Part shown: piece after piece, positions 47,528 to 59,921 of the stretch | Layout: every line of letters starts with the position of its first letter | Position numbering within the stretch: position 1 is the first letter of the stretch | Source of the DNA: Nicotiana tabacum | Lineage: Eukaryota; Streptophyta; Magnoliopsida; Solanales; Solanaceae | Length of the DNA: 64,000 nt | Reading direction: 5' to 3' | NCBI RefSeq assembly: GCF_000715075.1 | Contig: NC_134085.1 | Span: 150,440,178 to 150,504,177 of the forward strand | Notes under the pieces: generated by a model | The model's input: only the letters and a program-made list of their open reading frames with translations | Database searches by the model: none | What the model was told of the DNA's origin: nothing | Translations under genes and position numbers: made by a program

Positions 47528-49601
47528 TGCATAATCCCTCTTGGGATATATCCTCACAGCCAGGCCCTCGGCCTCTCTTAGTCATTAACCTCACCACCAG
47601 ACCCTCGGTCTATCTCAGTCATTAACCTCACAATCAGACCCTCGGTCTATCTCAGTCAATACCCTCACAATCAGACCCTCGGTCTATCTCAATCACCAAC
47701 CTCACAATCACTCGGACCATCAATAAAATAGGAAACTCAGCCCAAACAGTTTTCACATTTTAAGAATTAAGTGATAAAACCAGATTTAAACAATAAACAG
47801 GTAGAACATGACTGAGGATATGTTTTCAAAACAAATAGAGTGAGGAAAAAATAGTGAAAGTGCCCCTAAGGTCTCAACAGGTCAGCACAAGGCCCCAAAC
47901 ATGGCATACAGCCCAAAATATAATATCAATCTCTAAAATATGGAATATCATAAGATTTCAAATCAAATACGCGACTTAACAGTCGTATGGGACGGACCAA
48001 GTCTCAATCCCCAATGGTTCACTACTCCACGCTTGTCATCAAGCGTGTGTGTCACTTCAAAGTAGCACAACGATGTGAAATTCGGGGTTTCAAACCCTCA
48101 GAACATCATTTACAATCATTACTTACCTCGATCCGGTCCAAACTCTAGCCCGCGATGCCTTTGCCCTCATGAATCGACCTCCGGATGCTCCAAATCTAGC
48201 CACAATTAGTACATAACTATTAAAATATGCTAAGGGAACAAAGCCCACTCGAAAATATCCAATTTACATCAAAAATCCCGAAATTGCTCAAACCTGGCCC
48301 CCGGGCCCATGTATCAGAATCCGATAAAATTAACATCAATGGAATCCCCATCTTCTCACGAGTTCATACATATCAAGAATACCAAAATCCGATCACAATG
48401 ACCCCTCATATCCCTAGATTAAGGTCTCCAATTTCCAAGCCCTAGACCCCCTATTTTGCTGCGATTTTCCATAGATTTCACGCTTAAAATGTTAAAATTC
48501 ATTATAGAAACAAGTTTAGGGTCCAAAAAATCTTACCTCTACGAAATCTTCTTTAATTCCCTCTTTAATTAGCTCTTCCAAGCTTTCTCCCGAATGAAAT
48601 ATAGTGAAAACCCTCTCAAAATCGCGAAGGGTGAAATATATACATTCTGACCCAGGCATTTTCACACCTGCGGTCAATCCACCGCATCTGCGATACCGCT
48701 TTTGCGGTCCAAGAGCTGTTTTTGCTGTCTTTCATTTAAGTTACCAAATATTGCATCTGCGATGCCTTACCCGCACCTGCGCCTTCGCAGGTGCGGCTCC
48801 ACAACCGCTTCTGCGGCCACATCATTCCCAGCCTATTTTCGCTTCTGCGACCAATCCCCCACATTTGCAGCATCGCACCTACGATCCTAAATCCTCATGT
48901 GCGGAAACAACAGAAACAGCAAATCTGCAGCATTCACCATACTCCTAATCTCCCCGTCGACCATCTGAAATCATCATGAGGCCCCTGGGACCTCAACAAA
49001 AAGCACAAACATATCCCATAACCTTATTCAAACTCGTCCCAACCTTCAAAACACTCAAAACAACATTAAAACACCAAAATCACATCAAATTCATGCCTAG
49101 GATTCCAAAATCTTCCGAATTTTGCTTTTGATAAAAAACACAACCAAACCACGTCCGAATGACCTCAAATTTTGCACACACATCCCAAATGTCACAACGG
49201 AACTACTGCAACTTACGGAATTCCATTCTGAGCTTTATATCAGAATCTCACCAATCAACCAGAAAATGCCGAAATCTCAATTTCGCCAATTCAAGCCTAA
49301 ACCTTCCACGGACTTCCAAAATACATTCCGATCACGCTCCTAAGTCCCAAATCACCTAACGGAGATAACCAAATCATAACAATTCCAATCCGAGATTATA
49401 TACCAACAAGTCAAATCTTGGTCAAACTTTTCAAATATCAAGCTTCAAACTAAGAACTGTTCTTCCAAATTCATTCCGATTACCCTGAAAACCAATACCA
49501 ACGATTTACATAAGTCATAATCCATCACACGGGGCAAATCATGCCTGAGAACTGACGAACAAGGTGCAAAAGCTCAAAACGACCGGTAGGGTTCTTATTA
49601 T
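46418..49601 (-). mobile_element. Solo LTR, chromovirus subfamily of element 2
   Basis: About 3.2 kb starting TGTCACAACCC, with the same GCGGCGTGCAGCCCGATCCA minisatellite (about 47310-47465), a TATA-like box on the minus strand (48634-48646) and a CGCA-type palindromic cluster (about 48658-48905) as element 2. There is no internal region. ATTTACA occurs on both flanks (46411-46417 and 49600-49606), consistent with a TTACA duplication. The right end is mutated (GGGTTCTTATT instead of GGGTCGTTACA), so the exact boundary is uncertain by a base or two. Confidence 0.82.
47476..47525. repeat. CA and TA dinucleotide microsatellite
   Basis: A short CACACACA run (from about 47461) passes into about 50 bases of TA repeats, next to the minisatellite of the solo LTR. 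A second short TA run lies at about 47214-47231. Confidence 0.95.
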
Positions 49602-49997
49602 TTACACTTAGTCATCTAACATAGACCAATGTAGTTGTATCCTTGTAATCATTAAAGATTTGTACCGATTCTCATGTGTTATGATTAGACTCTTCGACTT
49701 CTATATTTCTCTTTGTTTATTTGATCACCTAACCTAATAACATAATCCCCATAGTTTAAAATTCGACTGGGGCCCATAATTGTGGACCTCGGAGAGTGCC
49801 TAACACCTTTTCTTCGAAGTAACTTGAGCCCTTACCCGATCTTTGGTGACATGTACTAGTCAAATAGAGTTATTTCCAAATAGGTGCCCTAACGCACCTT
49901 AAGAATCGTTAGGGGGAAACTCTTCTCTTTAAATATCTTCCTTTAAAAGAGTTGTCACACGTTGAAACCCACTTTCGCGAGAAAACAGGGCGTGACA

Positions 49998-51956
49998 GAA
50001 TACATACCCGATCAGTCAGAAACCTTCAATTTGATCCCAATCCAAGAAAAAATCACAATACGCAACATGCTCCTCACGCCGGTATGAAATATCCATCTCA
50101 AACCGTGGTACAAACCATCGAGAACTCTTCAAAACCGATTTGCACATAACCAAGCCATCAGAACTGAATCTCCCCAACTCAACCAGGCTACGTAGGTAAA
50201 CAAAACCAAGAGTACTTCCACAAAACACCTATAGAGACTCACCACATCATAAGTACCCAACGAGCCGATCATATCCATTATCGTGTTTATCCAACCACTA
50301 CCAAGCTGTCATATTTCTCCGAGTTCCTCCTGAATTACCCTCAAGTTGACACTTATCCTTGCCATAACACCATGATCCTTACCCAAAGCTCACCACAAGA
50401 GATCCTAACATAAAAGCACACCGCCCTAAGGCCCATAAACCGTTGTATTCCCTCTTAAGCACCCGAAAAGCACCACAATCGAGACACCCACTCTGAAGAG
50501 AACTTCTATGAATCTAATATTGTTTCCTTCACCTTCCTGATACTAAAATGTAGAATCCATGATGATATATAAATGTCGCGAGTCTTGGCACCATCCAATT
50601 TAAATCTCAGATTCTAGCTATATACAAATCTGAAAAATTCTCAATTTCTACATTTAAATCTTGAATCCATTAGAACCTTCTCGAGAGCCATCCACTCTGC
50701 TTAATTTTCTATTGCACCACCCAAACGGGCCAAACGACCTGTGGCCCATTAGCATGACAACACCCAAAGAAGTAACCCTGCCTTAATAAAATCGAGCAAA
50801 TTCCTACTCTATGCGCACTACATCCTTCACGAATAACAACTCTACCATTCTATGATTCCCATATACCCATAAAGTATAATACACCATGCATCCAGAAATT
50901 TCCTTCCTTACGTCATCCGCAAAAGCAGCCTCTGCAAGTCATAATCGATCCACAAGTATGCGTCAGACTGAAACCAATACAATACGTAACCATCCAAATC
51001 AAATCGTTGATAGCAGACTCCCCCACTTGGCTTAAAGCCATAGATCAAAACACTCGATAACTCACAATTCCCATACTCTATTATTTCCATAATACCGCAG
51101 TGAGATTCAACTAAGTTCTCCACAAGCTCATGCAACACAAACCATAAAATACCTCTAACCATCTACTAAGCTCGCATTCACCCTCGTGACAGTTAGGTCA
51201 ACCTTCACCACCGATCCAAACTCAAATTGCAACACATATAACCAATTGATGGAAAGAAACACTCCACACAATTATCATAAGGAGCACACATCCATAGATT
51301 ACCCCACAAGTGATAACCTACATGCTAAGCCCCAAACTGACATCTTTCTATGCCCTTTCACGGTGACAACTACTACGCAATCACTTAATCTTCTCAAGTC
51401 TGAACTCATCAACAAGACATGAGGATCTACTACGTTCCATAAATGAAATGACACTAAAGAATCCCTCAAAACCCTCATAGCTCAAGACTGTATAACACAT
51501 CCATAGATATCGAGTATCCAATAGTCCTTTTCACATCAAACTCCTCTTGTCATATTAAAACCATCTAACACATCCCGCAGACACATGATACACATCATAT
51601 AGCCATCTAGTCACTCATTGTGCCATAAATTCCACTCATAGGGACACTATCAGACATATAAGTCCAAAAGCACATAAACACATCTAACACCTTATCTATG
51701 GAATCCACAAGCTGTCAATGCACATTTGATATTGAGTGCTCACATACGCATACGAGTGAGTGGAAGGAATTTAAAGAGTTACGCTTTAAGCTGAATCAAT
51801 GTCACACAATAAGGAAAGAAAGATGGAAAGTTTATCCTGAATGCCCTGTAGCCTCTCGAAGATAGCTATAGACGCCATCATACCAATCCGCAAGACTCTA
51901 CTAAACACTTGCTCATGACTCGTAGAACCTATGAACCTAGAGCTCTAATACCAACT
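49998..51956 (-). mobile_element. Internal region of a non-autonomous LTR element (LARD-like)
   Basis: Directly follows the Tat LTR on the left and ends at a primer-binding site on the right (51943-51954). On the minus strand the first 150 bases after the primer site resemble the leader of elements 1 and 2 (shared TAGTAGAGTCTTGCGGATTGG-like block). The next 1.8 kb has no gag or pol motif in any frame, only short open stretches. This fits a large non-autonomous derivative parasitising the chromovirus machinery. No left LTR is present, so the element is truncated at 49998. Confidence 0.55.
51943..51954 (-). promoter_or_regulatory. Primer-binding site of the non-autonomous element
   Basis: The minus strand reads TGGTATTAGAGC, one transition from the initiator methionine tRNA complement, and sits next to the LTR edge at 51957. 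Confidence 0.72.
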
Positions 51957-53878
51957 TGTCACGACCCAAAATCCAACTAGTCATGATGGAACCTAACCCA
52001 ACCCGCTAAGTAAGCCAATTTAATAATAATCCAACTCAAAGGATATCTATTGAGAAAAATAATGATAATATAACCAAACTTTTATACAAAAAATCTCCAA
52101 GGACTGGTAGTACAAATCATGAGTTTCTAAGATTTAAAGTTTACAAAACTAGTATGAAATAAATACATTCTCTGTTTGAAATGTACATAATTTCTTTTTT
52201 ATAAATCTAAAGTTACCATGAACAAGAGGCAGCTACAACCGGAACGCCCATCTCCTGCCATAAACAACAGTATCAGCTCCAAAATATCCACGCAAGGTGT
52301 AGAAGTGTAGTATGAGTACAACGGCCCCATATACTCAATAAGTAACAAACCTAACCTTAGGTTGAAAGTAGTGACGAGCTTGAACAACGGTCAAAGTCCA
52401 ACACTAATATCCAAAAACAACTCATAATGATATAATAAAAGCAACACAAGTAATAACTTAAAGATATGATGTTCAACTTGTTCACAATTACAGAAAAATA
52501 GGCATGCTTTTTAGGTATAACAGTACCCCAAATCTTTCACCGAAATCGCAAAGTTTGAGTATATCAGAAAATTGTGAATTTTCTCAAAAACTTTCAACAA
52601 CAGATAAGATGTTTTATTCTTAGATGGCATGAGGAAAGTACATCTCTATGCCTATATGACAATGTGCATGTGAAGTCATGAATGTCACAATACTGTATAG
52701 CATGAGGAAATGCATCTATGCCTATGTGCCAAGTATGCATATCAAGTGTAATGCACCACAGTGATAAACTCATGCGCTCATGCTCTCAGAGCAGTCAACC
52801 TCACTCAACACTCGCACTTAGTAGGTAGCTGCGCTCACTGCTGGCATGTCAGACTCCAGAGGGGCAGATCCTTTCCAAGCGTTAATATAAGCCAATCATG
52901 GTATGAACCAATAAAGCCTGTTGCGGCGTATAGCCCGATCCTATAAATATCACTCACAATCAGGTCCTCAGCCTCACTCAGTCATCATCTTCTCCGGTCT
53001 CCCGGCCTCACAAATCTCACGCCAATTAGCCAAAATAATGATAGATGAAGTAACAATAAATAATAACAGAGACTGAGATATGATATGCAAATGATGAATG
53101 TGACTAAGTACACAATCACAATTTAAACAAATAACTCAATAACAGAAATGACCTCAGTGAGTCCCAACAGGATAAGCATATAGCCTACACATGGTTTCTA
53201 ACATGGATCACAGTTCAATTACTCTAGCACGTAGAAATTTCACTGATAGAAACAAGATTAGGTAACTACACAATACCACAAAATCAACCGAGTCGTAATT
53301 CACACGGTGCACGCCCACACACTCGTCACCTAGCATGTGCGTCACCTCAACACCAAACACATAACGCGTATATTCAGGGGTTCATACCCTCAGTACCACA
53401 TTTAGAAGTATTACTTCCTTCAAACAAGCCAAATCATATACCGAGAAAGCCAAACAATACTCTAAAAACGCCATCCCGCACGTACCAATTTTCGAACGGC
53501 TCAAAACTAGTCAAAAGCAACTCAAGAACATCAAATAATGCCAAAGGCAACAAACTCAATTGATAAAGATTGAATCTTTAATCAAAAGCCCAAAGTTAAC
53601 CAAAAAGTCAAAATTCGGGCCCGCACCTCGGAACCCGATAAAAATCATACAATCTGATAACTCATTCATTTACGAGTCCAACCATACTAGTTTCACTCAA
53701 ATCCAACTCCAAATCGATATTCAAAACTCAAAAATTCACATTCAATCATCACTTTATGAAATTTTAGACACCCCTCCCCCCCCAAATTTCACTTTGAAAT
53801 CATCAATTAAATGCCAAAAATGAAGATGAATTCATTAAATATAACCAAAATCTAGTATATACCACTTACTAGATTTTC
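51957..53878 (-). repeat. LTR of the non-autonomous element, truncated
   Basis: It begins TGTCACGACCCAAAATCC, the terminal sequence shared with the chromovirus LTRs here. It also has their order of landmarks: GCGGCGTATAGCCCGATCC near 52923, the TGCACGCCCACACACTCGTC block near 53310, and the CTCAGTACC block near 53388. LTR similarity fades near 53878, where AT-rich DNA starts, so the U3 end is missing. Confidence 0.7.
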
Positions 53879-54996
53879 AGGAATATATAATGTATATTAT
53901 AAAAATACCTTTATTTAAATAATTATTTTTATATTACGTGCATGGAATATATATTTTACAACTTTTATTTTCTTTCATTCTTAATTGTCTTAATAAATTT
54001 TTGAATTTTTGTTGTTAATACTAAAATTATTATTACTAAATAATTATTCTAATTAATTTTTTTACCATCCTCATTATTTTGTTATTCCAGCATTATATAT
54101 GCTTAAATACTTTTTTTTTTAATTTATAAATAATATTTATTTATTCTATAGGTAAGTCTATAATGTAAATTAAAAAGGGAAAATCATAATATTAAAAAGT
54201 TTTTTTGAAAAAAAGATAAATATTTATAATTTACAGGGTAAAATAGGTATTTGGCAATTCAAAATTTAGAAAATCTAGTTGAGTGACCTTCTGAGTGCAA
54301 TATGCATAGGTTAGTGATTTTGTTGTTACAAACGAAAGAAAAGTGACTTTAGGAGATAATTTGGGATAGTTGAGTGACTATTTGAGTAATAGACTCATTT
54401 AATCTATAACTCTAAAAGATGTATACCTTCTTTAAAAAGGAGAATACTCACATATGTAATGAAAAGAATAGAACAAAGATACTGAAAAGTAGACAAAATC
54501 CTATATCAACTTCGTCTCACTCTCTAGTAAGCTTGGGAATTGGGCCAAAAGGAGACCTCTAGTAGAGAAGACTTTTGAAGGTAAATGTTGGATAAGTATT
54601 AACTTTTTTCTTTTCAGAAGAAGTTATAAGCAAATGAATCTATTTTCAAAAGTAAAATTTGGCTCTTAAATCGTCATAATGCATCGGCCTCCTCACAATA
54701 TAGAGAAAAGAAATATATCAGATAAATGCATCATATACCTAAAATTAGCTCACTGCCAATTCATTAGGCTACATAAGCATATTGTAATCCTAAAATCTAA
54801 AATATGCAGATAATACTCTTCAGTACCTCGACTAATATGTTTAGAAAAGCAAAATCAAAAGCTAGAGTATGTTCACACTTTCAGTGAGCTACATCAGGAG
54901 ACGGTAATTGTGTAAAGAAAAACCTGCACCAGCAGTATTTGTGGCCTGTTAGCTGCAGAATTCATGTAAATCTTAGTTGATTGAGATTCATTGAGT
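53879..54996. other. AT-rich noncoding DNA
   Basis: No coding potential, LTR edge or RNA gene is seen. It has long A/T runs (53880-54240), then mixed sequence with repeated GTGACTTT and TTGAGTGAC blocks (about 54275-54390) that might be part of a small DNA transposon, though no terminal inverted repeats were found. It is the left flank of the copia insertion. Confidence 0.45.
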
Positions 54997-55347
54997 TGGA
55001 TAATAATTTCAGCTGCTGCCAACTACCAATTCTAGAAGCCCACCATTGTTGAAGCCACCAACCCATTCTCGAAGCCACCATTGTTGAAGCCTCCATTGTT
55101 GAATGAAGAATTCAACCACCAACCACCTTCTTTAAGGATATAAATAGAGCCTTATATTTTACACAGAAATATCAATATAGAGAGATTGAAATACAATCCA
55201 GGAAGAGATTGTGAGAACAAAAAGAGAGTTTGGTGAGTTTTTTTGTAGAGAGAAATTCTTGGTGTAAATTCTCTGTAATTCTATTCTTGTGAAATAGAGT
55301 TGTTTTTCCTCCCAAATAATCTTCATATTGATTCGAGAATCACAACA
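54997..55347 (+). repeat. Copia 5' LTR
   Basis: It ends in GAGAATCACAACA at 55347; the start is uncertain (54997-55001). U3 carries direct repeats of GAAGCCACCATTGTTGAAGCC type (about 55030-55105), and a TATA box TATAAATAG lies at 55139-55147. Confidence 0.88.
55139..55147 (+). promoter_or_regulatory. TATA box in copia 5' LTR
   Basis: TATAAATAG, about 200 bases before the LTR end, is conserved as TATAAATAG in the 3' LTR at 60063-60071. It lies just after the U3 direct repeats, as in stress-responsive tobacco copia elements. Confidence 0.65.
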
Positions 55348-55349
55348 AG

Positions 55350-55362
55350 TGGTATTAGAGCC
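55350..55362 (+). promoter_or_regulatory. Copia primer-binding site
   Basis: TGGTATTAGAGCC follows the 5' LTR after two bases. It matches the initiator methionine tRNA complement except for one C-to-T change. Confidence 0.82.
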
Positions 55363-55895
55363 TTCGATTCTGTGTTCATCGAGAAATATCGGAACACTGA
55401 AAATTTCAACCCGGATTTACGTTTTTCGAAAACGTGATTTTCGGTGTGTTTTGATCATTTCATTAGATTCCTTGTGTCAATACGAATTCAACGCAATTTT
55501 CCGGAGGCAAAACAAAGCTAAAACGAAGAAGTTATGCCAATTTAAATTTTACTATTTTTTTTCTGTCCAAGGAAGAAGATGATGAATAGTAATTGCCCAG
55601 TCAGCGCCATGTCATCATCCAGTCAGCATCTAGTCAGCGCCCTATCATCATAAATTTTTAGAAATTTATGAAATAACCCCTGAAGTTATTGAAATTATAA
55701 ATCTGCCCCACAAGTTCAGTATATTTTCGATTTAACCCCCAAAAGTTTGGTGTAAATTTTGATAATTTTCTGGAGGCTCTATTTTGACCCAAGAAGAGTC
55801 AATCCTACCAATTTTCACCATTTCGGACGCGTTGGTGAGGTCCTTTTGGTAAGATTCTGCTCCAAAAATTTTGACCAAGCCATTTTAAAGATATA

Positions 55896-58800
55896 ATGGA
55901 AGAGTCATCATCATCTGGAGCTATGATAGAGCTTACTACCACAAATTATCATTGTGGAGACCTCAGATGGAAGATCTCCTCAGTTGTAAAGATTTGTTTG
56001 ATCCCATAGAAGCAAAGGGTAAGAACCCCATTCCACCAAAGAAGCAAAGTGGAAGAAATTAAACAGAAAAACTATCAGTCAAATTCGACAATGGATTGAC
56101 GATAGCGTTTTTCATCATGTTGCACAAGAGACAGACGCGTATGCCCTCTGGGTGAAGTTAGAAGGGATGTATCAAGCCAAGACCGCTAGGAACAAAGCCT
56201 TGTTGATGAGGCGTTTGATAAATTTGAAGTTAAAGCACGGAACTTCAGTTGCCGGGCATACCAGTGAGTTTCAGAGCTTGATAAATCAATTATCGTCTGT
56301 TGACATGCCGCTCGGGGATGAGATGCAAGCCCTACTACTTCTTAGTTCTCTTCCTGATAGTTGGAAGACGCTGGTAGTCTCTCTCAGTAATTCAGCTCCT
56401 AGTGGAAATCTGACCATGTCTATGGTTAAAGATGCCTTATTTAATGAAGAAGCCAGAAGAAAGGACATCGATCATGGTGAGTCACATGCCCTTATTATAG
56501 AAAGAGGGAGATAACAAGAAAGAAGTCAAGATAAGAGGAGAGGCAGAAGCAAGAGTAGGGGAAAATCCACATATGGTAGGAAGTCATCTTATGCGCGCTA
56601 CCACTGTGGAACAAAGGGCCATTTAAAGAAGAACTACAGAAAATTGCATAAGGAGAAGGAGCAGTTGAAGCAGAAGGATGGAGATGCATTAGTCACTACC
56701 CACGGAGAGGTAGCCATTTGTTCCATCCAAGAAGAGACATGCCTTCACGTCTCAAGTCAAGAAGAAAACGAATGGGTGGTAGATACTGCAGCATCATACC
56801 ACGCCACATCCCGAAAAGATTTCTTCACAACATACAAAGCAGGAGACTTTGGAGTAGTGAAGATGGGGAACACTTCTTCCTGTGAGATAGTTGGAATTGG
56901 TGATATCAAAATACAAACAAATATCGGGAGTACAATGATATTGAAGGATGTCCGTCATGTGCCAGATCTTCGTCTAAACCTAATATCAGGTATAGCTCTT
57001 GACAAACAGGGCTTTGAAAGTTATTTCGGAAAAGGCACATGGAAATTGCTGAAAGGGGTTATGATTCTCGCTCGAGGACATATTTGTGGCAACTTATATA
57101 AAACTCATGTGAAGGTATGTTCAGACAGCCTCAATGTTATGGAAAAAGAGGCGTCTCAAAACCTGTGGCACCAGAGACTCGATCACATGAGTGAAAAGGG
57201 GATATCAATTCTAACGAAAAAGCAGCTTATCAGAATGGACAAGAATGTTGCTTTAGACCCTTGTAATCATTGCTTATTCGGAAAGCAACATAGAGTCTCT
57301 TTTACATTTTCTTCAACCAGAAAATCAGAGTCACTCAGTCTGGTACACTCTGATATTTGTGGTCCCATGGAAGAGAAATCACTTGGCGGCAATAGGTATT
57401 TTATGACTTTCATTGATGATGCTTCTCGAAAGGTGTGGGTGTACTTCTTAAAGACAAAGGACCAGGCTTTTGATTATTTCAAGATATTTCATGCATGGTA
57501 GAGCGTGAAACGGGAAAGAAATTAAAATGTCTTCGCTCAGATAATGGAGGCGAGTATACTTCCAAGGAGTTCGATTCCTATTGCAAGAGACAAGGGATTC
57601 GACATGAAAAGATGGATCCCATGCACCCCACAACACAATGGAGTAGCCGAGAGAATGAACCGGACAATTATGGAAAGAGTCAGAAGTATGATCAGTATGG
57701 CAAAGCTGCCTAAGCCATTCTGGGGAGAAGCAGTTTGCGCCGCCTGCTACCTAATCAACCGGTCACCATCAGCCCCGTTGAATTTTGAGGTTCCAGAGAA
57801 AATATGGTCTGGTAAGAATCCCTCATATTCTCACTTAAGGGTATTCGGTTGTTTAGCACATGCACATGTATCCAAGGAGCTCAAGAAGAAGCTTGATGGT
57901 AGAACTATACCATGTATCTTCATAGGCTGTGGAGATGAAGAATTTGGGTATAGATTATGGGATCCAATACAGAAGACGATGATCAGAAGTAGGAATGTTG
58001 TATTCCACGAAAACCAGACAATTGAAGACATTGAAAAGCCCACAATGTCTTATGAAAGAGGTTCCAGTGCCCAAAAAGTTGGTCCAGATCCACTGCCATT
58101 GCAGTTTGACACAAATAGCATGGGGGAGCATGAAGCAATACCAGAAGCAGAACAGGAGGATGTTTGGCAGGGGGAGGCACAAACCCCTCAGGAAACTACA
58201 GAACCATCACACGGGAACGATGACGGTACACCTCCTGAAGCTAATAATCAACAACCTCGTCGATCTGAACGAGGTCAGATTCCATCAACTCGATACCCAG
58301 AAACTGAGTATATTCTACTTTCTGAAGATGGAGAACCAGAGAGTTTCCATGAAGCTATATCTCATAAGGATAAAGAAAAATGGTTGCAAGCAATGACCGA
58401 AGAGATGAACTCTTTACAGAAAAACAACACTTATGAGATTGTGAAACTTCCACAAGGAAAGCAGGTACTGAAGAGTAAATGGGTATTCAAGCTCAAGAAA
58501 GATGGCAAAGGAAAGGTGGTGAAGCACAAAGCCCGGTTAGTAGTCAAAGAATTCCTACAGAAAAAGGGAATTGACTTTGATGAAATATTTTCACCAGTTG
58601 TAAAATTGACTTCAATCCGCATCATCCTTGGATTGGTAGCCAGTTTGAATTTGGAGCTTGAACAAATGGATGTCAAGATAAATTTCTTCATGGTGACCTA
58701 AATGAAGAAATCTATATGGAGCAGCCGGAAGGTTTTGAGGTTTCAGGAAAAGAAAACCTCGTCTATAAGCTTACGAAAAGTTTATATGGCCTAAAGCAAG

Positions 58801-59891
58801 CACCGAGGCAGTGGTACAAAAAGTTTGACTCATTTATGGCAAGTCAAGGATATAAAAGGACTGTTGCAGATCAGTGTGTTTACATTCAGAGATTTTCGGA
58901 TGGCAATTTTGTTGTACTTCTACTTTATATAGACGACATGTTGATCGTCGGACAAGATGCAACAAAAATTAGACAGTTGAAGAAAGAACTCTCTAAGTCC
59001 TTTGAAATGAAAGACTTAGGTCCAGCTCAGCATATTTTGGGATTGCAGATAACTCAAGATAGGAGAAACAAGAAGTTATGGCTATCTCAAGAAAATTATA
59101 TTGAACGGGTGATCAAACGGTTTAATATGAGTAATGCCAAACCGGTAGGTGCCCCTTTGGAAAATCACTTCAAGTTGAGCAAGAGTTTGTGCCCCTCATC
59201 CAAGAAAGAGATTGAGGAGATGTCTACAATTCTATATTCTTCAGCAGTTGGAAGTCTGATGTATGCCATGGTTTACACGAGGCCAGATATCGCACATGCG
59301 GTAGGTGTGGTAAGTCGTTTTCTTTCTAACCCTAGAAAGAAACATTGGGAGGCAGTTAAGTGGATTCTCAGGTATCTTAAAGGTACTTCAAAATCAAGTC
59401 TGTGCTTTGGGGGAGCTGATCCAGTCTTGGAAGGCTATACAGATTCAGATATGGCCGGAGATCCTGATGGAAGAAAATCAACCTCAGGATATGTTTATAC
59501 TTTTGCAGGGGGAGCTGTGTCATGGCAGTCAAGATTGCAGAAGTGTGTTGCACTATCCACAACTGAAGCAGAGTATATTGCTGTAGCGGAAGCTGGAAAA
59601 GAAATGTTGTGGCTAAAGCGGTTACTCCAAGAACTAGGGATAAATCAAACAGAGTATAAGATACATTGTGATAGTCAAAGTACAATTGATTTAAGCAAAA
59701 ACTCAATGTATCATTCTCGGACAAAGCACATCGACATTCGCTATCACTGGATACGCGAGGTAATGGATCAACAACTGTTGATACTAGTGAAGATCCATAC
59801 GAAGGAGAATCCAGCAGACATGTTAACAAAGGTGGTCACTCAAGAAAAGTTAGAGCTGTGCAGAGACATAGTTGGAATAACTTTCAAATAG
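55896..59891 (+). pseudogene. Copia gag-pol polyprotein, frame-broken
   Basis: The start is taken as ATG 55896 (MEESSSSGAMIELTTTNYH), after which the frame shifts near 55950 and again near 56050. Gag (about 56100-56640) has a zinc knuckle at 56599-56637 where the first and last Cys are both Tyr. Then come a protease (WVVDTAASYH), integrase zinc finger (LWHQRLDHMSEKGI, CNHCLFG), the integrase core (HSDICGP, SDNGGEYTS, NGVAERMNRT), reverse transcriptase (WVFKLKKDGKGKVVKHKARL, YIDDM at 58926-58940) and RNase H (GYTDSDMAGD, STTEAEYIA, DSQSTIDLSKN), ending at 59891. A TAA lies at about 56512, and frameshifts near 57497, 57620 and 58686. The catalytic motifs are otherwise well kept. Confidence 0.92.
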
Positions 59892-59906
59892 TAGCTGGGT
59901 TGGAAT

Positions 59907-59921
59907 GCAGCTGAAGGGGAA
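59907..59921 (+). promoter_or_regulatory. Copia polypurine tract
   Basis: GCAGCTGAAGGGGAA directly precedes the 3' LTR. Confidence 0.7.

Larger units (their letters stand above)
42514..49997 (+). mobile_element. Tat 3' LTR, split by a solo LTR
   Basis: It starts TGTTGATACTCAATTTTGCC after the polypurine tract and ends in GGGCGTGACA at 49997. The solo LTR at 46418-49601 interrupts it; without that insert it is about 4.3 kb, within the known Ogre/Tat range. The first kilobase is very AT-rich. A repeated CATGCCTATAGG-type motif is scattered over 45350-45960. No 5' LTR for this element is visible, so it is 5'-truncated. Confidence 0.75.

Noticed and set aside
47322..47625. Frames through the TA microsatellite and solo-LTR minisatellite
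   Set aside because: The peptide is a Tyr-Ile repeat from TA dinucleotides; no gene signal.
50016..51162. Minus-strand genes in the non-autonomous element
   Set aside because: Short frames with no gag, pol or other motif; they do not connect into a longer coding region.
53879..54996. Small DNA transposon (MITE)
   Set aside because: Some repeated short blocks were seen but no terminal inverted repeats or flanking duplication could be found by eye.
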